A DNA stretch of 64,000 nucleotides, taken from contig MJGA01000004.1 in the NCBI GenBank assembly GCA_001910725.1, positions 496,001-560,000 of the forward strand, in the 5' to 3' direction. The first letter of the stretch is position 1. The number at the start of each line of letters is the position of its first letter. Made by a program: the position numbers and the translations under genes. Of this stretch, positions 11,206 to 22,677 are shown in pieces. The DNA is from Phanerodontia chrysosporium. Lineage: Eukaryota > Basidiomycota > Agaricomycetes > Polyporales > Phanerochaetaceae. The notes under the pieces are model-generated. The model was not told the DNA's origin and ran no database searches. It saw only the letters and a list, made by a program, of their open reading frames with translations.

Positions 11206-12232
11206 ATGGAGCCCCCAGTCCCACTGAACGACGGCACGCTCTTCCCGTGGCCAGCCTACGGCTCGGGCACCGCGCTGCGCGACACCGACGCGAGCGCGCC
11301 CGTCGCGTCCGCGATCCGCGCGGGCTTCCGCCACATCGACTGCGCGCAGATGTACCGCAACGAGGAGTCGGTCGGGCGCGGGATCGCCAAGGGCATGGCT
11401 GCCGCGGGCCTGCGCCGCGACGCGCTGTACGTCACGACGAAGCTGCTCGAGGTCCCGCCCGGTGCGACCGCCGCGGACACGCTGCGCGCGTCGCTCGCCG
11501 CGATGCAGCTGGACTATGTCGATCTTTTCCTCGTGCACGAGCCCGTGCGCCACCCGGACCTGCGCAAGGTCTGGCGCGAGATGGAAGAGTGCAAGACCCT
11601 CGGCCTCGCGAGGAGCATCGGCGTGTCGAATTTCCGCGTCCGGGACTTCGAGGAGATCCTCGTGGACGACGCGACGGCCCCTGCTATCAATCAGGTGCGG
11701 TGATTTGCACTCGACAAAAGCGAAGCTGATGTGTTGTGATCATCAGATTGAGTTCCATCCATACGTTTACAAAGCCAGTCAGCCAGTGTTGGCATATATG
11801 AAGGAGCGCGGCATCCTGCCTACGTCATTTGGAGGCCTTACCCCGCTCGTTCGTGTCACAGATGGGCCGCTAGGCCCAGTTCTAGATGAGATCGCCAAAA
11901 ATATCAGCAAGCAGACAGGGCAGCCAGTCACGCAAGCCCAGGTGTTGCAGCTTTGGATGAAGAAGAAAGGCGTGCCGTATACGACGTGAGTACATACCTC
12001 TGCCCTAAAATTACGGCCACGACTGACTGGTACATAGAACAACCTCGAAACCGGAGCGACTGAAGGAGTACCTCGCCGTCGCCAGTCTCCCGGATTTGTC
12101 AGACGCAGACGAGCAACGCATAGACAATGTCGGTGCAACTGCGCACCACCGATTCTTTGTGAGCACCTGACAGGTCTACAATGTGTCTTTTGCTGATTCA
12201 TCCTGCAGTGCAAATATATGGATGACGCGTAA
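11206..12232 (+). CDS. Aldo/keto reductase, copy A
   Basis: An NADPH-dependent carbonyl reductase of the AKR superfamily, cytosolic; the substrate cannot be told. Exons are 11206-11694, 11747-11985, 12038-12158 and 12209-12232, giving 290 residues, slightly shorter than typical AKRs of about 310. The barrel motifs are in order: LNDGTLFPWPAYGSG, AGFRHIDCAQMYRNEE (catalytic Asp and Tyr), YVTTKLLE (catalytic Lys), LDYVDLFLVHEPV (catalytic His), ARSIGVSNFRVRDFEEIL, INQIEFHPYVY and a C-terminal CKYMDDA. All joins are in frame and I see no defect. It faces a close paralogue (12666-13699) tail-to-tail, with the first intron at the same place (after the Gln of INQ / VNQ). Confidence 0.93.
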
Positions 12233-12665
12233 GGTCCCTTTGGCGACACATTGTGCAGCACTAGGAGATAGCGTACACTGCACACCGTACGTCCCTCGGA
12301 TAACTACGGAGGTACGCCCTTGGACAAATCAAGTGAACAGCCACACCGCTCGGCCGACAGCATCACTTCACGACTGGAGGCGGGCACATCTCATTTCATT
12401 CCAGAATCAATAGACGATCTACACCTTTCGGTGCCGATGACCCCTTCTCTTTAATGCCTATCTCCGTTCTCGTAGCGGATGTTCCTGTTCTCTCGGATTT
12501 AGCAGCTTGCATTGTTGTTCCGCGAAGGCACACTTCGTTGAGCTCTCGTGAATTGACCTGTTGCAGTTGGCGTATCTCAGGCTTGAGGCGTTGATCCATT
12601 CCTGACTATTATTACAGACATGCGTTCCATACGCGTTTCTTCTATATTTCTGGCAGGTATCAGCT
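12233..12665. other. Spacer between two convergent reductase genes
   Basis: About 430 bases separating the stop codons of the two paralogues. It should carry both 3' untranslated regions. No open frame of note and no obvious inverted repeat left from the duplication. Confidence 0.4.
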
Positions 12666-13699
12666 TAGAGCTTGGAATCCTGTTCGATCCACTGACACTG
12701 CAACGAATTTAGTACATGGCATGCAAGGTGGCAAAGGGGACACGTACGAATGCCCTGTGGTGATGAGTGGATCCAACCTGGTCAATCTCTGCTATCTCTT
12801 CGTCGTTCAGGTTGGGCAGAGATCCGACGGCAAGGTACTCCTGCATGCGCTCCACCTTGGAGGTCGTCCTGGGAGGGACACAGCTTGAACAACCTACACC
12901 TGGTGAGAGTGGAGGAGAACGTACGTGACGCAAACGACACCCTTCTGGCGAAGCCAGAGCTGGAGCACCTGGCCCTCAGTGACAGTCTTCCCTGCGGCCT
13001 GCGACACGCGCTTCGCGATCTTGGCGAGGACGGGATCGAGAGGCCCGCCCTTGGCGCGTGTGATGGGCGTGAGGCCGCCGTAGGACTCGGTGACGATGTT
13101 GTGCTTCGCGTGGATCTCGAGTTGCGCCGCGCTTGCCTTGAAGACATACGGGTGGTACTCGATCTGCGGAGGCCGGCGAGTGAGCAAAACGCGGCGTCCG
13201 ACGAGCACGGCGGGCGCACCTGGTTCACGGCGGGCGGGATCGTCGCGACGGAGAGGACCTCCTCGAGGTGCTTCGGCTGGAAGTTGGACACGCCGATGCT
13301 GCGCGCGAGGCCCTCGCGCTGGACGGCCTCCATCTCGCGCCACGTCGCCTTGAGGTCCGCGTGCGCGTGCGGCATGTGGATGAGGAAGAGGTCGACGTAC
13401 TCGACGCGCAGCTTCCGGAGCGACTCGAGCAGCGTGTCGCGCACGGTCTGGCCCGAGGGCACCTTGTCGAGCTTCGTCGTGATGAAGAGCTCCGCGCGCG
13501 GCACGCCCGCGGCCGCGATGCCTGCGCCGACGTGCTCCTCGTTGCGGTACATCTGCGCGGTGTCGATGTGGCGGAAGCCTGCGTGGATGGCGTCCGTGAC
13601 GGGCTTGCTGGCGTCCTTGTTGTAGAGCGCGGTGCCTGAGCCGTAGGCAATCGACGGGACGCTCCGGCCGTCGTTGAGCGGGAATGTAGGAGTCGACAT
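12666..13699 (-). CDS. Aldo/keto reductase, copy B
   Basis: Paralogue of the gene at 11206-12232, with the same AKR barrel and presumably NADPH-dependent. The start MSTPTFPLNDGRSVPSIAYG (13699) is preferred to an in-frame ATG at 13810 because the latter overlaps a TATATAT box. Motifs: AGFRHIDTAQMYRNEE (Asp, Tyr), LFITTKLDKV (Lys), VEYVDLFLIHMPHAHADL (His), ARSIGVSNFQPKHLEEVL, VNQIEYHPYVFKAS, SYGGLTPI and LWLRQKGVV. The last exon encodes a short CQWIEQDSKL tail and stops at TAA 12668-12666. The upstream alternative would add an Arg/Leu-rich leader of 37 residues that could be a mitochondrial presequence, so dual starts are possible. No frame break was seen. Confidence 0.92.
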
Positions 13700-13800
13700 T
13701 GCGCGGAAGGTGTGCTGTGGACGGTGTGTGGGAAGACGGTGGGGAAGGTGCAGCGACTTGTATGCGGCGGCGGCGCGGAGACCCTGCCGGCTCAGCGTGC

Positions 13801-13807
13801 TATATAT
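13801..13807 (-). promoter_or_regulatory. TATA box of reductase copy B
   Basis: TATATAT about 100 bases upstream of the chosen ATG at 13699; position and sequence fit a core promoter TATA element. Confidence 0.5.
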
Positions 13808-15399
13808 CATAAGCGTACCCTCGGTGCTGACAGATATGGCGCGATCGATGATGGTCACGGCAGGTGCGGATAGGCATGCACGTCACCTCCAATGGGCGTG
13901 ACGTCTGTGCAACCTTGCGGGTACCGATGTGCGTGTGAAGCGTGCGCTCGCCCTTTTCTCACCGCCTGCGCGGGGCTCGCACGTAGCATATATCTTGGCC
14001 TGAATGTCACTGTCAGGTCATGTCAGGTGCAAAACATCACCGTGGTCGTCGCGCCCAGCAGGTGGAGGAAGGTTCGCGATGACGGATGCCGCTCTGAACC
14101 GACTTAGACCTGAAACATTGACCATGGCCACGCGTGGCAGATGCAATGACATGGAGCCTGCGGCGCATACTCGTTGGTGTTGGGCGTGACAGATGCCTTT
14201 GTACCAGTTAAAGGATCGGAAAGAGACGACTGTGATCGTCAGCAGGCGTGGCGATGTGTGATGCCAAGCTGTGGGTCCCTGTGGGTGTCAGACGGCCATC
14301 ACCTCCGCATCCGTACAACCACTAAGACCTGGACGAGTACATGATCGAATAGTTTTTGTTTCCTCAAGCCAGTCTTGTTCACCTTTTTCCAATCACAACG
14401 CTTGGGTCGCTACATTGTTTTTATACCGCAGTAGAGAAAATGCGATGACACCTGGTCGCTACAGTACGGAGACAATTGTAAATACCTGTGTGAGCGGAAT
14501 ACAGCACCCTGAGCAACGACAGTACTTCCTTGTAGCCAATAGTGCAGGTTTTGAAGTCTCGCCGAGGAAAAGGCTTGCAGAGTGAGCCTTGGGCCATGCA
14601 ACACATCAGATTTTACGAACGCGGCCCGTAAGACGCCGTGAGAAGACCCACTAGAGGCATCGGGAGTTTTCGACCGAACGGGTGCGCCGAGCGTGGGCGC
14701 TCCCGAACTGGTCAGCCGTCTGCGCCACATGAGTAAGGCGCTGCGGTGTCGTCGATGCCGCCACAAAGGGCTCCATGGCCATGGATGCAGGCACGGCGGC
14801 TGGGTCGGCGACGGCCAGAATTGTCCCGCACCAGGCACGATGCGACGTAGTGATGGAACAAGGCTGGAGGAGCTTTCGCACCGTGGTCTCGAGCGCGTGA
14901 TCGCCGGCATCGGAGCACCAAATTTAACCTCCAGACGTCGGGCTGAGTGGCGGCACCCCGCGAGATCTCGAGGACTCGAGACCAACGCACTGCTTGTAGC
15001 AGAGCCTATTGGCTATCAGACAACCTAGCTTGCGTCGCAGAGGACCACAGAACGGGGCCAATCAGTTCTGGGGTCTGCCTGCCAGTCTACTCGACGCTTC
15101 CGGATGCCGAACATCAAGCCGAGCGTGCCGGGCCAGGGCCCGCCAAATACAATGTGTACACACGACCTCGTCCACCGGCTCGCCGCTGTATCCTGTCAGT
15201 TGCAAGAAAATGGCCCAATATTTTGCATGAGGGCGTCGCTAACGGAATTGTCCCAAAGCCGTGCAAAAATTCCCGCAGGCTCCGGACACAAATCGCAGGA
15301 GGGCAAGCACTGCGCGGAAAGCGCCGCATGACACGGCGAGGATGACAATAGGCGCCCTGCGCCGAACTCCAATCCTCACACCCATCCCACTCCGGGACA
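13808..15399. other. 1.6-kb spacer with no supported gene
   Basis: It lies between two genes that diverge (reductase copy B and the MFS transporter), so it contains both upstream regions. The longer open frames, including a minus-strand one at about 14410-14985, begin at non-ATG codons, have no recognisable motifs and are not flanked by convincing splice sites. I do not call a gene. Confidence 0.4.
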
Positions 15400-15405
15400 T
15401 ATATA
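15400..15405 (+). promoter_or_regulatory. TATA box of MFS transporter
   Basis: TATATA 82-87 bases before the ATG at 15487, in an otherwise GC-rich stretch. Confidence 0.5.
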
Positions 15406-15486
15406 CAGGCACCAAGTCCATATGGCGGCCCCAGCAGTCTCGCCGCTCTGTTCACGACTTTCACGACGAGCTTCACGACGCACAAG

Positions 15487-17428
15487 ATGGCTCACGACCA
15501 CTCGAACGAGCCGCTTTCCGGAACCCCTACACTCCATGACGAGCCGATAGACGTGCCACTCAAAGAGAAGAGCCCCGCGGACCCGAACCCCGAGGCTGCG
15601 CCGGACAGAGGCGTCCGCGAGGAGTACCCAGAGGGCGAGAATGCCTCAGGGCAGACGACGACAAATGTGTCGGAAGAGGATGTGCTGGTCATCGACTGGG
15701 ATGGACCGAACGATCCAGAGAATCCGAAAAAGTGAGTCCCAAGTCTTGTGCAGTCCATCGCGTGAGCTCACGGCCTCTAAACATGCAGTTGGACATTCAA
15801 GCGCAAGTGGGCTGCGACTGCTATTGTATCTGCCTTCACCTTCATCAGCCCCGTATCATCCTCCATGGTGGCGCCAGCAAGTGATCAACTAGCCGCAGAC
15901 TTTGGCATCACAAGCAGCGTCATAATAGCATTAACAACGTCTGTATTCGTCCTTGCATATGGTATGTGCCTGTTGCATCGCGCATACACCCACTGCTCAT
16001 CCTACTTGCACAGCTTTTGGACCGCTCTTCCTCGGACCCTTGAGTGAGATCTTCGGGCGTTCGCGCGTGTTACAGCTCGCGAACCTATGGTATCTCGGTG
16101 CGTCTGTCCCGCTACGCCCGTCTCTCGGAGCCGTGGAACTGACACTCCGTTCGCAGCATGGAACCTAGGTTGCGGCTTCGCCCAAAACAAGGGCCAGCTG
16201 ATCGCGTTCCGGTTCCTCGCTGGCCTCGGCGGCAGCGCGCCGCTCTCCATTGGTGGCGGTGTGCTCGGCGACTGCTGGCGCCCCGAGGAGCGTGGGCAGG
16301 CCGTCGCGCTCTACTCGCTGGCGCCTCTTCTCGGGCCCGTCGTGGGTCCTGTTGCCGGCGCGTGGATCGCGCAGAAGTCGACGTGGCGTTGGGTGGTAAG
16401 TCACGAATGAATGTCTCGTTGGGTCTGCGGTGGCTCACAGTGTTCCGCAGTTCTGGTCAACAAGCATCGTAGACGGCTGCATCCAGATCCTCGGACTGTT
16501 CTTCCTGCAAGAGACGTTTGCACCGATACTGCTGGAGCGTCGAGCGGAAAAGATGCGCAAGGAAATATCCGCCGACCACGAGAAAGGCGGCGCGCGGCAG
16601 ATCCGCACGGTCTACGACAAGCAGGATCGGCACTGGCAGCAGATCGTGTCGAAGGCGCTTGTGCGTCCGTTCAAGCTCTTTTACTGCGAGCCGATCGTTC
16701 AGCTTCTCGGCGTGTACATGGCCTTTGTCTACGGCCTGCTTTACTGTGAGTGATTGTGGACCAGTCGGTGCCGGCCAAGGCTGACGGCGCGCCAGTGTTC
16801 CTCACGACCATCCCCTCTATCTTCGAGGGTGTCTACCAGCAACGTGTCGGCATTTCCGGCCTCCACTACATCGCACTCGGCGTCGGCTTGACCGGAGCGT
16901 CGCAGGTCAACGCTCGCCTCATGGACAAGATCTACGTCTATCTCACCAAGAAAAACGGTGGTAGCGGCAGACCAGAGTACCGTCTACGTGAGTCCCTGCT
17001 TCTAACACTCTGCGTGCAGCACGCTGACCGCTCATGTAGCACCCATGGTGCCCGGGACGATCTTCCTCCCCATCGGGCTCTTCCTCACGGGCTGGACCGC
17101 GCGGGCAGACATCCACTGGATCGTGCCCGACATCGGCATCGCGTTCGTCGGCGCGGGCACGATCCTGAACTTCCAGTCGATCCAGACGTACGTCATCGAC
17201 ACGTTCACGCTGCACGCGGCGTCCGCGCTCGCGGCGGTGACGTTCCTGCGCTCGTGCGCGGGCTTCGGCTTCCCGCTGTTCGCGCCGACGATGTACAACG
17301 CGCTCGGGTACGGCAAGGGCGACTCGATCCTCGGCGCGGTCGCCATTGCCGTCGGGTGCCCTGCGCCGTGGATATTCTGGAAGTACGGCCAGCGCATCCG
17401 CCAGGCGAGCAAGTACGCGCGGTCGTAA
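15487..17428 (+). CDS. Major facilitator superfamily transporter, DHA1 drug/polyamine:proton antiporter type
   Basis: A plasma-membrane proton antiporter, probably for drugs or polyamines. The first exon is a hydrophilic, acidic cytosolic head (MAHDHSNEPLSG ... VIDWDGPNDPENPKK). That DW.GP.DPENP.NW pattern is typical of fungal DHA1 transporters. After it come transmembrane helices with FGPLFLGPLSEIFGR (motif A variant between helices 2 and 3) and LAPLLGPVVGPVAGAWI (motif C of antiporters, helix 5). A long charged central loop (RRAEKMRKEISADHEKGG) and six further helices follow, ending in a basic KYGQRIRQASKYARS tail. Six or more short introns join in frame and no break was found. The Flu1/Tpo subgroup is the best guess from the motifs. 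Confidence 0.9.
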
Positions 17429-19428
17429 TCCCGCGCCGCCTACGTCCACTCCCGCGACCGAACATCATGCACGTCATTATCACGAACGTTTTAGATATTG
17501 CACAAAGTACATTAATCACCCGCATAGTAATGATTCCCCCCTGTCTCGTACATACCTGGGTTCGTATATACGCACGCACTTCGGTTCCTCCCACATGATG
17601 TAGCAATAGTAGAGGCCTAATACAACACGGGTTCTCATGGGATCAAGTGTGAAACCTCTCGATATCTCTTACACAAGGCTGTAGGCGTGTTCCACCTCAG
17701 TGGCGAGTCTGTGAGTAGGTCGGCGGGCCTTGCACCGCGCACGCCGTCGCAAGTCGGACCGACGCCCGCAGCACGTGTACGGGCCTGCCCTAAACCCAAC
17801 CATACCTCCTCGTATTAAGCGCCGTAGCACGGTTCCCTCATCTTTTAACAACTACTCCAGGCACTGCTCAACCACATGCTGGCCAGCGAGCGCACGTGCG
17901 TGCATGGCGGCCCAGCATCTGTGGTGCCTCAGAGAGACACGGTTCACTCTTTGGCTGGTCTTCCTGATGGGTGGAATGCCCAGTCACCTGGTGCCCCGAC
18001 ATCCTGCCTGCGCTTTCGGAGTCTTGGTGTGTTGTGTAGGGAGGGGAATATACGGTATTCAATCCAAGACGTTGATTTAGGAAGTTTGTGATAGTGTGCC
18101 ATACGACCAGCTACGCAAGGTGAGCAGCCATATCCAGGACTTATGGACAGGTGACAGTGGTGAAGATAGTTGGAACGAGTCCCCCGAAGATCTCGTCATG
18201 ATACGCCATTTGGCATAAGACGCCGCTGCACAGGATTACCGAATCAGAATGTCCTCCCTCGACGTTATCCTGCGTTGTCTTAGTGCGTGTTTCTCCGGTG
18301 AGTTTGCAGCCTACCGACGCAGAAATATGCCCCGACCTACTGCAGATTTAGGTGTCAATCATCGAAGTCAGTGCCAAGGAGAATTATTCCTTCCATAGCA
18401 TAAAGGTCTCCTTGCCTCACTAGCGTGGCTTTTCGCTCTTTCTCTTCTTTGTAGTGTGTTGTCGCAACCCAGGGCCTTGGTCGGTGTGATTGCCGCCGGT
18501 GCGCCACGAAGTCGTCCCCCATCAAAGACCCAACGGTTCCTCCCGACATCGAGTTAACACTGTCTGAGTCCGTGTTTTCTCCTTCTCTGCAGTCGTGAGT
18601 CCGCCATATATATAACTGGATGTATGCTTACAATAATCTATCTGCTTCGGCTCGTATATGTGCGTCTTAGGTTCACTGCTATCGACTGGGAGTTTGAACA
18701 CAGACTGCTTCTGCACCTCCGTAACTCGAAGCCTACGGGTGATTTCGATGGTTTGTTCTGCAGAAGCTTCGTCGTGTCAAACTCAAATATGTTATCTCAA
18801 AGGTGGTGGCAACGTCTTTCTTCTGCCCTATCTGCCGCAGGGTTCAATATACCGCGGACCTGGCGCTGTGCCGTCGCCTCGGGCCACATGGTATCGGCCA
18901 GACCTCAATTGTCAACCCCTGATAGTCAATAGTCCCGCGGCACTCAAACACTGGGCAACACACGTCGATCTGCCGCACGCGACTGGCTGACGAACGGTCG
19001 CGTGACCGCAACACCGCTTTCCCCGCCTACCGCGCGTTCGAGGATCGTGCCCTGCGTTATCGCGATAGGCGTGCCCGCCGCCTGCTGTTACAAGTTATTG
19101 GGCAGGGCTGCAGCCCATCTGGTTGTGCTGCGCCCTGACGCGATCACTTTGCACGGGACCACCAGCCGGGCTGTTCAAACTCGTCAGGACGATCTCTTCG
19201 CGGATGCACACCCGCAAACACTCCGCGACGCTGCAGCGCCCTGTCCCGCGGATGAGGCTTAGCTTCTCCTTGCGTGGGAGATAGGACCGATAACATTGGC
19301 ATCCCGCGTGTCCCCCGCTCCTGTCACCATGTGCCGGCTCTTTGGCTGTGAGCTGCAGCGCTATTTATGCCGGGCTTGCGACTAGAGATGGGCCCTCTCC
19401 GCAAAGTCTCGCAGCAAGAGGTCAAGAC
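17429..19428. other. 2-kb spacer with no supported gene
   Basis: It separates the MFS and OPT transporter genes, both on the plus strand. I see only short random frames. A TATTTAT element near 19363, about 60 bases before the OPT start codon, is a candidate core promoter. There are no tRNA-like or repeat structures. Confidence 0.4.
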
Positions 19429-22349
19429 ATGGCGACGCCAGTTGTCATCGAGAGTGTCGACATTGATGCTGAGAAGCAAAGTGCGTTCTCTTCTGTTCGT
19501 ATCGGTTGCTGTCGGCTAAGACGGATCGTAGAGCCCGAGGTGGCTATCGACAAGGTCCCGGTCGCCGAGTTTATCGATGCAAACCTTGGGCTTGACCCGG
19601 AAGTGTCCCTGGGTATGTCCAATTTGCTCAGTCCGAAAACCTTGCCTTGACTCTTGTGGACAGAGGATGACTCGCCCTATCCTGAGGTCCGCTCTGCCGT
19701 CGCCAACACGGACGACCCTGACATGCCATGTGCGACGTTCCGAGCATGGGTTATTGGCCTCATGTGGGCCGTCGTTGTCCCAGGCCTGAATCAATTCTTT
19801 TTCTTCCGCTTCCCTTCGATTAGCATTAGCAGTGTATGTCCCCCATCTATAGCCTGGATACATAGCTCCTAACCACACCTCAGGTCGTCATCCAATTGCT
19901 CTCGTTTCCGATGGTCCGTCTTTGGGCGGCGGTGGTGCCCAAAGTCAAGGTCTTCGGTATCTCGCTCAACCCTGGGCCCTTCACGGTGAAGGAGCACGTC
20001 CTTATCACCATCATGGGCGGTGTTGGCGCAGGGCCCGCTTATGCGGTATGGGGTTCCTCTTCGACGGTGTACGCCTCAGTAACTGACTCGCTCTGGGCAG
20101 ACGGACATCGTTGCAGTCCAGCGGGTCTTCTACAACCAGACCTACAACTTCTCCTACCAGTGGCTGCTGGTCATGTCCACGCAGCTGGTGCGCAGTCTGC
20201 CGTCCCCGCTCGTTCTGTCTCGTCTGAGGCCCATCCTCCGCCCCGCAGATCGGCTTCTCGGTCGGCGGCATCGCGCGCCGGTTCCTGGTGAACCCGCCGT
20301 CGATGATCTGGCCCGCGAACCTCGTCACCTGCGCGCTCTTCAATACGCTGCACTCACAGCAGTACGCCGGCATGGGCACGCGCGGCGGCATCTCGCGCGA
20401 GCGCTTCTTCGCCTATGGGTTCGTCGCCGCGTTCTGCTGGTACTGGGTGCCCGGCTACCTGTTTCAGGCGCTGTCGGCATTCAACTGGGTGTGCTGGATC
20501 GTGCCGAACCATGTCGTCGTGAACCAGCTCTTTGGGACGGTTTCTGGCCTCGCAATGACGGTCGTCACGTTCGACTGGTCGCAGATCGCGTACATCGGGA
20601 GCCCGCTCGCGGTTCCGTGGTGGGCCGCTGCGAATGTCACTTTCGGGATGTTCTTCTTCTTTTGTAAGTACTTGTGGAAGTTGCTGGGTTTGCGACCTTC
20701 TGACTCCCGGTGGTGCAGGGATCATATGCCCAGCGTTGTACTACACCAATACCTGGTATGCTAAGTACATGCCCATCTCGTCGACGGCGTCATTCGACAA
20801 CACCGGCGCGCGGTATGATGTTACGCGGATCCTGTCCAACGGAACGCAATTCGATCAGGCAAAATATGAGGCGTACTCTCCACTGTTCCTATCGACGACG
20901 TTCGCTCTGGCGTACGGGCTCTCCTTCGCCTCTATTACCGGTAAGTGAGGGTGTTCTGGGGGCGATCTATCTCTGAGTTCAATCTCACAGCGACTATCAC
21001 ACACACCTTCCTCTACTATCGCAAGCAAATCTGGACGCAAGCTCGGCGTGCTATGAGCGAACAGCCCGACATCCATGCAAGGCTGATGTCAAAGTACGTC
21101 CAAGTGCCGGACTGGTGGTATGCAGTGATATTTGGTGCGTATTGCCTGCTTTTCAGACCGCCAATTGTGTTATTCACGATGTCGCAAGTGTCGATGTTCG
21201 TCTCTGGTATCCTCGTTCTTGAGCTCTGGCCGACAGACATGCCTGTCTGGGCGCTTGCTCTCGCCTTGGTAGGTTTTTGATGGTTTTATGGTGTAAATTT
21301 GCCCAGCGATATAATGATGTCAACCTCTCCCTAGGCCGTCTCGGCGGTATATATAGTACCGATTGGCATCATCACCGCCATCACTAACCAGACCATCGGA
21401 CTGAACGTGATTACGGAACTTATCGTCGGATACGCTCTCCCAGGAAAGCCCATCGCGATGATGATGTTCAAAACATGGGGCTATATTTCGATGATCCAGG
21501 CCTTGACATTCACATCAGACTTCAAGCTCGGGCACTACATGAAGATCCCGTAAGCTCCACCTTGAGCTTTGCCGCATACAACCACTTACCCGCAGCAGGC
21601 CGCGCCCGATGTTCTGGAGCCAGGTCATCTGCAGCGTCGTCGCGGGCACGGTACAGCTCGGCGTACAGAGCTGGATGTTCAGCAATATCAACAACATCTG
21701 TATGCCGGACCAGGACAACGGCTTCATCTGCCCCGCGACTCAGGTCTTCGGCACCGCAAGCATCGTCTGGGGTGTCATCGGGCCCTCGCGTCAGTTCTCG
21801 TCCGGCCAGATCTACTACGGCCTCGTGTTCTTCTTCATCGCGGGCTTCCTTGCGCCGCTCGCTACAGTGAGCGACTCTGTGCGTTCGTCAGGGGCTACAT
21901 ACTAACATAGCGTGCAGTGGCTTGTGCAGAAACGTTTTTCACACCCGTTCCTGCGATACATCAACTGGCCGATCGTGTTCAACGGCACTGCCGCGCTGCC
22001 ACCTGCGACACCGCTGAACTACGTCAGCTGGGCCGCAGTCTGCTTTGTCTTCAATTATGTCGTCCGTCGGCGCCACTTTAGCTGGTGGACGAAGTATAAC
22101 TGTCAGTAGTTCTCGTTGCCTTCATAGACTGTACTGAGCAGATCCTTCGCAGATGTGTTGTCGGCCGCGCTGGACGCGGGCCTTGCGATTGCACAAGTGG
22201 TTATATTCTTCGCTTTGGAGTACCCTTCCAAGGGCACTATTGGCCTCAACACCATTCAGAGCTGGTGGGGGAATACGGTGATGAGCAATACTGCCGACGG
22301 CGAGCGGCTGCCGTTGATAGCCCTTGCTGATGGACAGACGTTCGGGTGA
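19429..22349 (+). CDS. OPT-family oligopeptide transporter
   Basis: A proton-coupled importer of tetra- and pentapeptides or glutathione-like compounds, probably in the plasma membrane. It is built from about 13 exons that all join in frame. The N-terminus ([39 protein letters not shown]) is acidic and cytosolic. The membrane part starts [25 protein letters not shown] and continues through family landmarks: [90 protein letters not shown] and [12 protein letters not shown]. It ends [12 protein letters not shown]...TFG, with a normal short tail. The [12 protein letters not shown] and NPGPF patterns are diagnostic of the PT/OPT clade rather than the YSL clade. Confidence 0.94.
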
Positions 22350-22677
22350 GCATCAATTCGGATAATCATTTCGTCACCGGGACTCATGTGGCCAATTTCA
22401 GACCTTCCGAGTGGCATTGAACGTTGCAGCTACTGCTTCTTCCTGTCCGAAATGTGGTTTTTTCCTGGACTATTTGGGACGCATCCTATCTATTCCTTCT
22501 CCGCGGCTGTAGCAGTGATTGGGGTCCGAAATTTGTTTGGCAGTGACCGGGGTCCGACGCCCAATTTGAGCCGACGAATTTGGCCTCGTTTTCGGCCAAC
22601 ACCCATATCTTTGCCCAGCCCAGCGAGCCGCATATACGCAGTCGGTCTTGCGACAGCGTGACAAGACGGTCGGCGGC
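22350..22677. other. Spacer between OPT transporter and BTB gene
   Basis: About 330 bases holding the OPT 3' end and the BTB gene promoter. A near-repeated phrase (GTGATTGGGGTCCGA / GTGACCGGGGTCCGA around 22515-22560) is present; no gene. Confidence 0.35.

Noticed and set aside
14410..14985. 191-codon minus-strand open frame
   Set aside because: It begins at TTG rather than ATG, shows no recognisable motif and lies between two promoters.
11206..22349. A secondary-metabolite or nutrient-uptake cluster of two reductases, MFS and OPT transporters
   Set aside because: No synthase, oxidase or regulator is present, gaps of 1.8-2 kb separate the genes, and the transporters belong to unrelated families.
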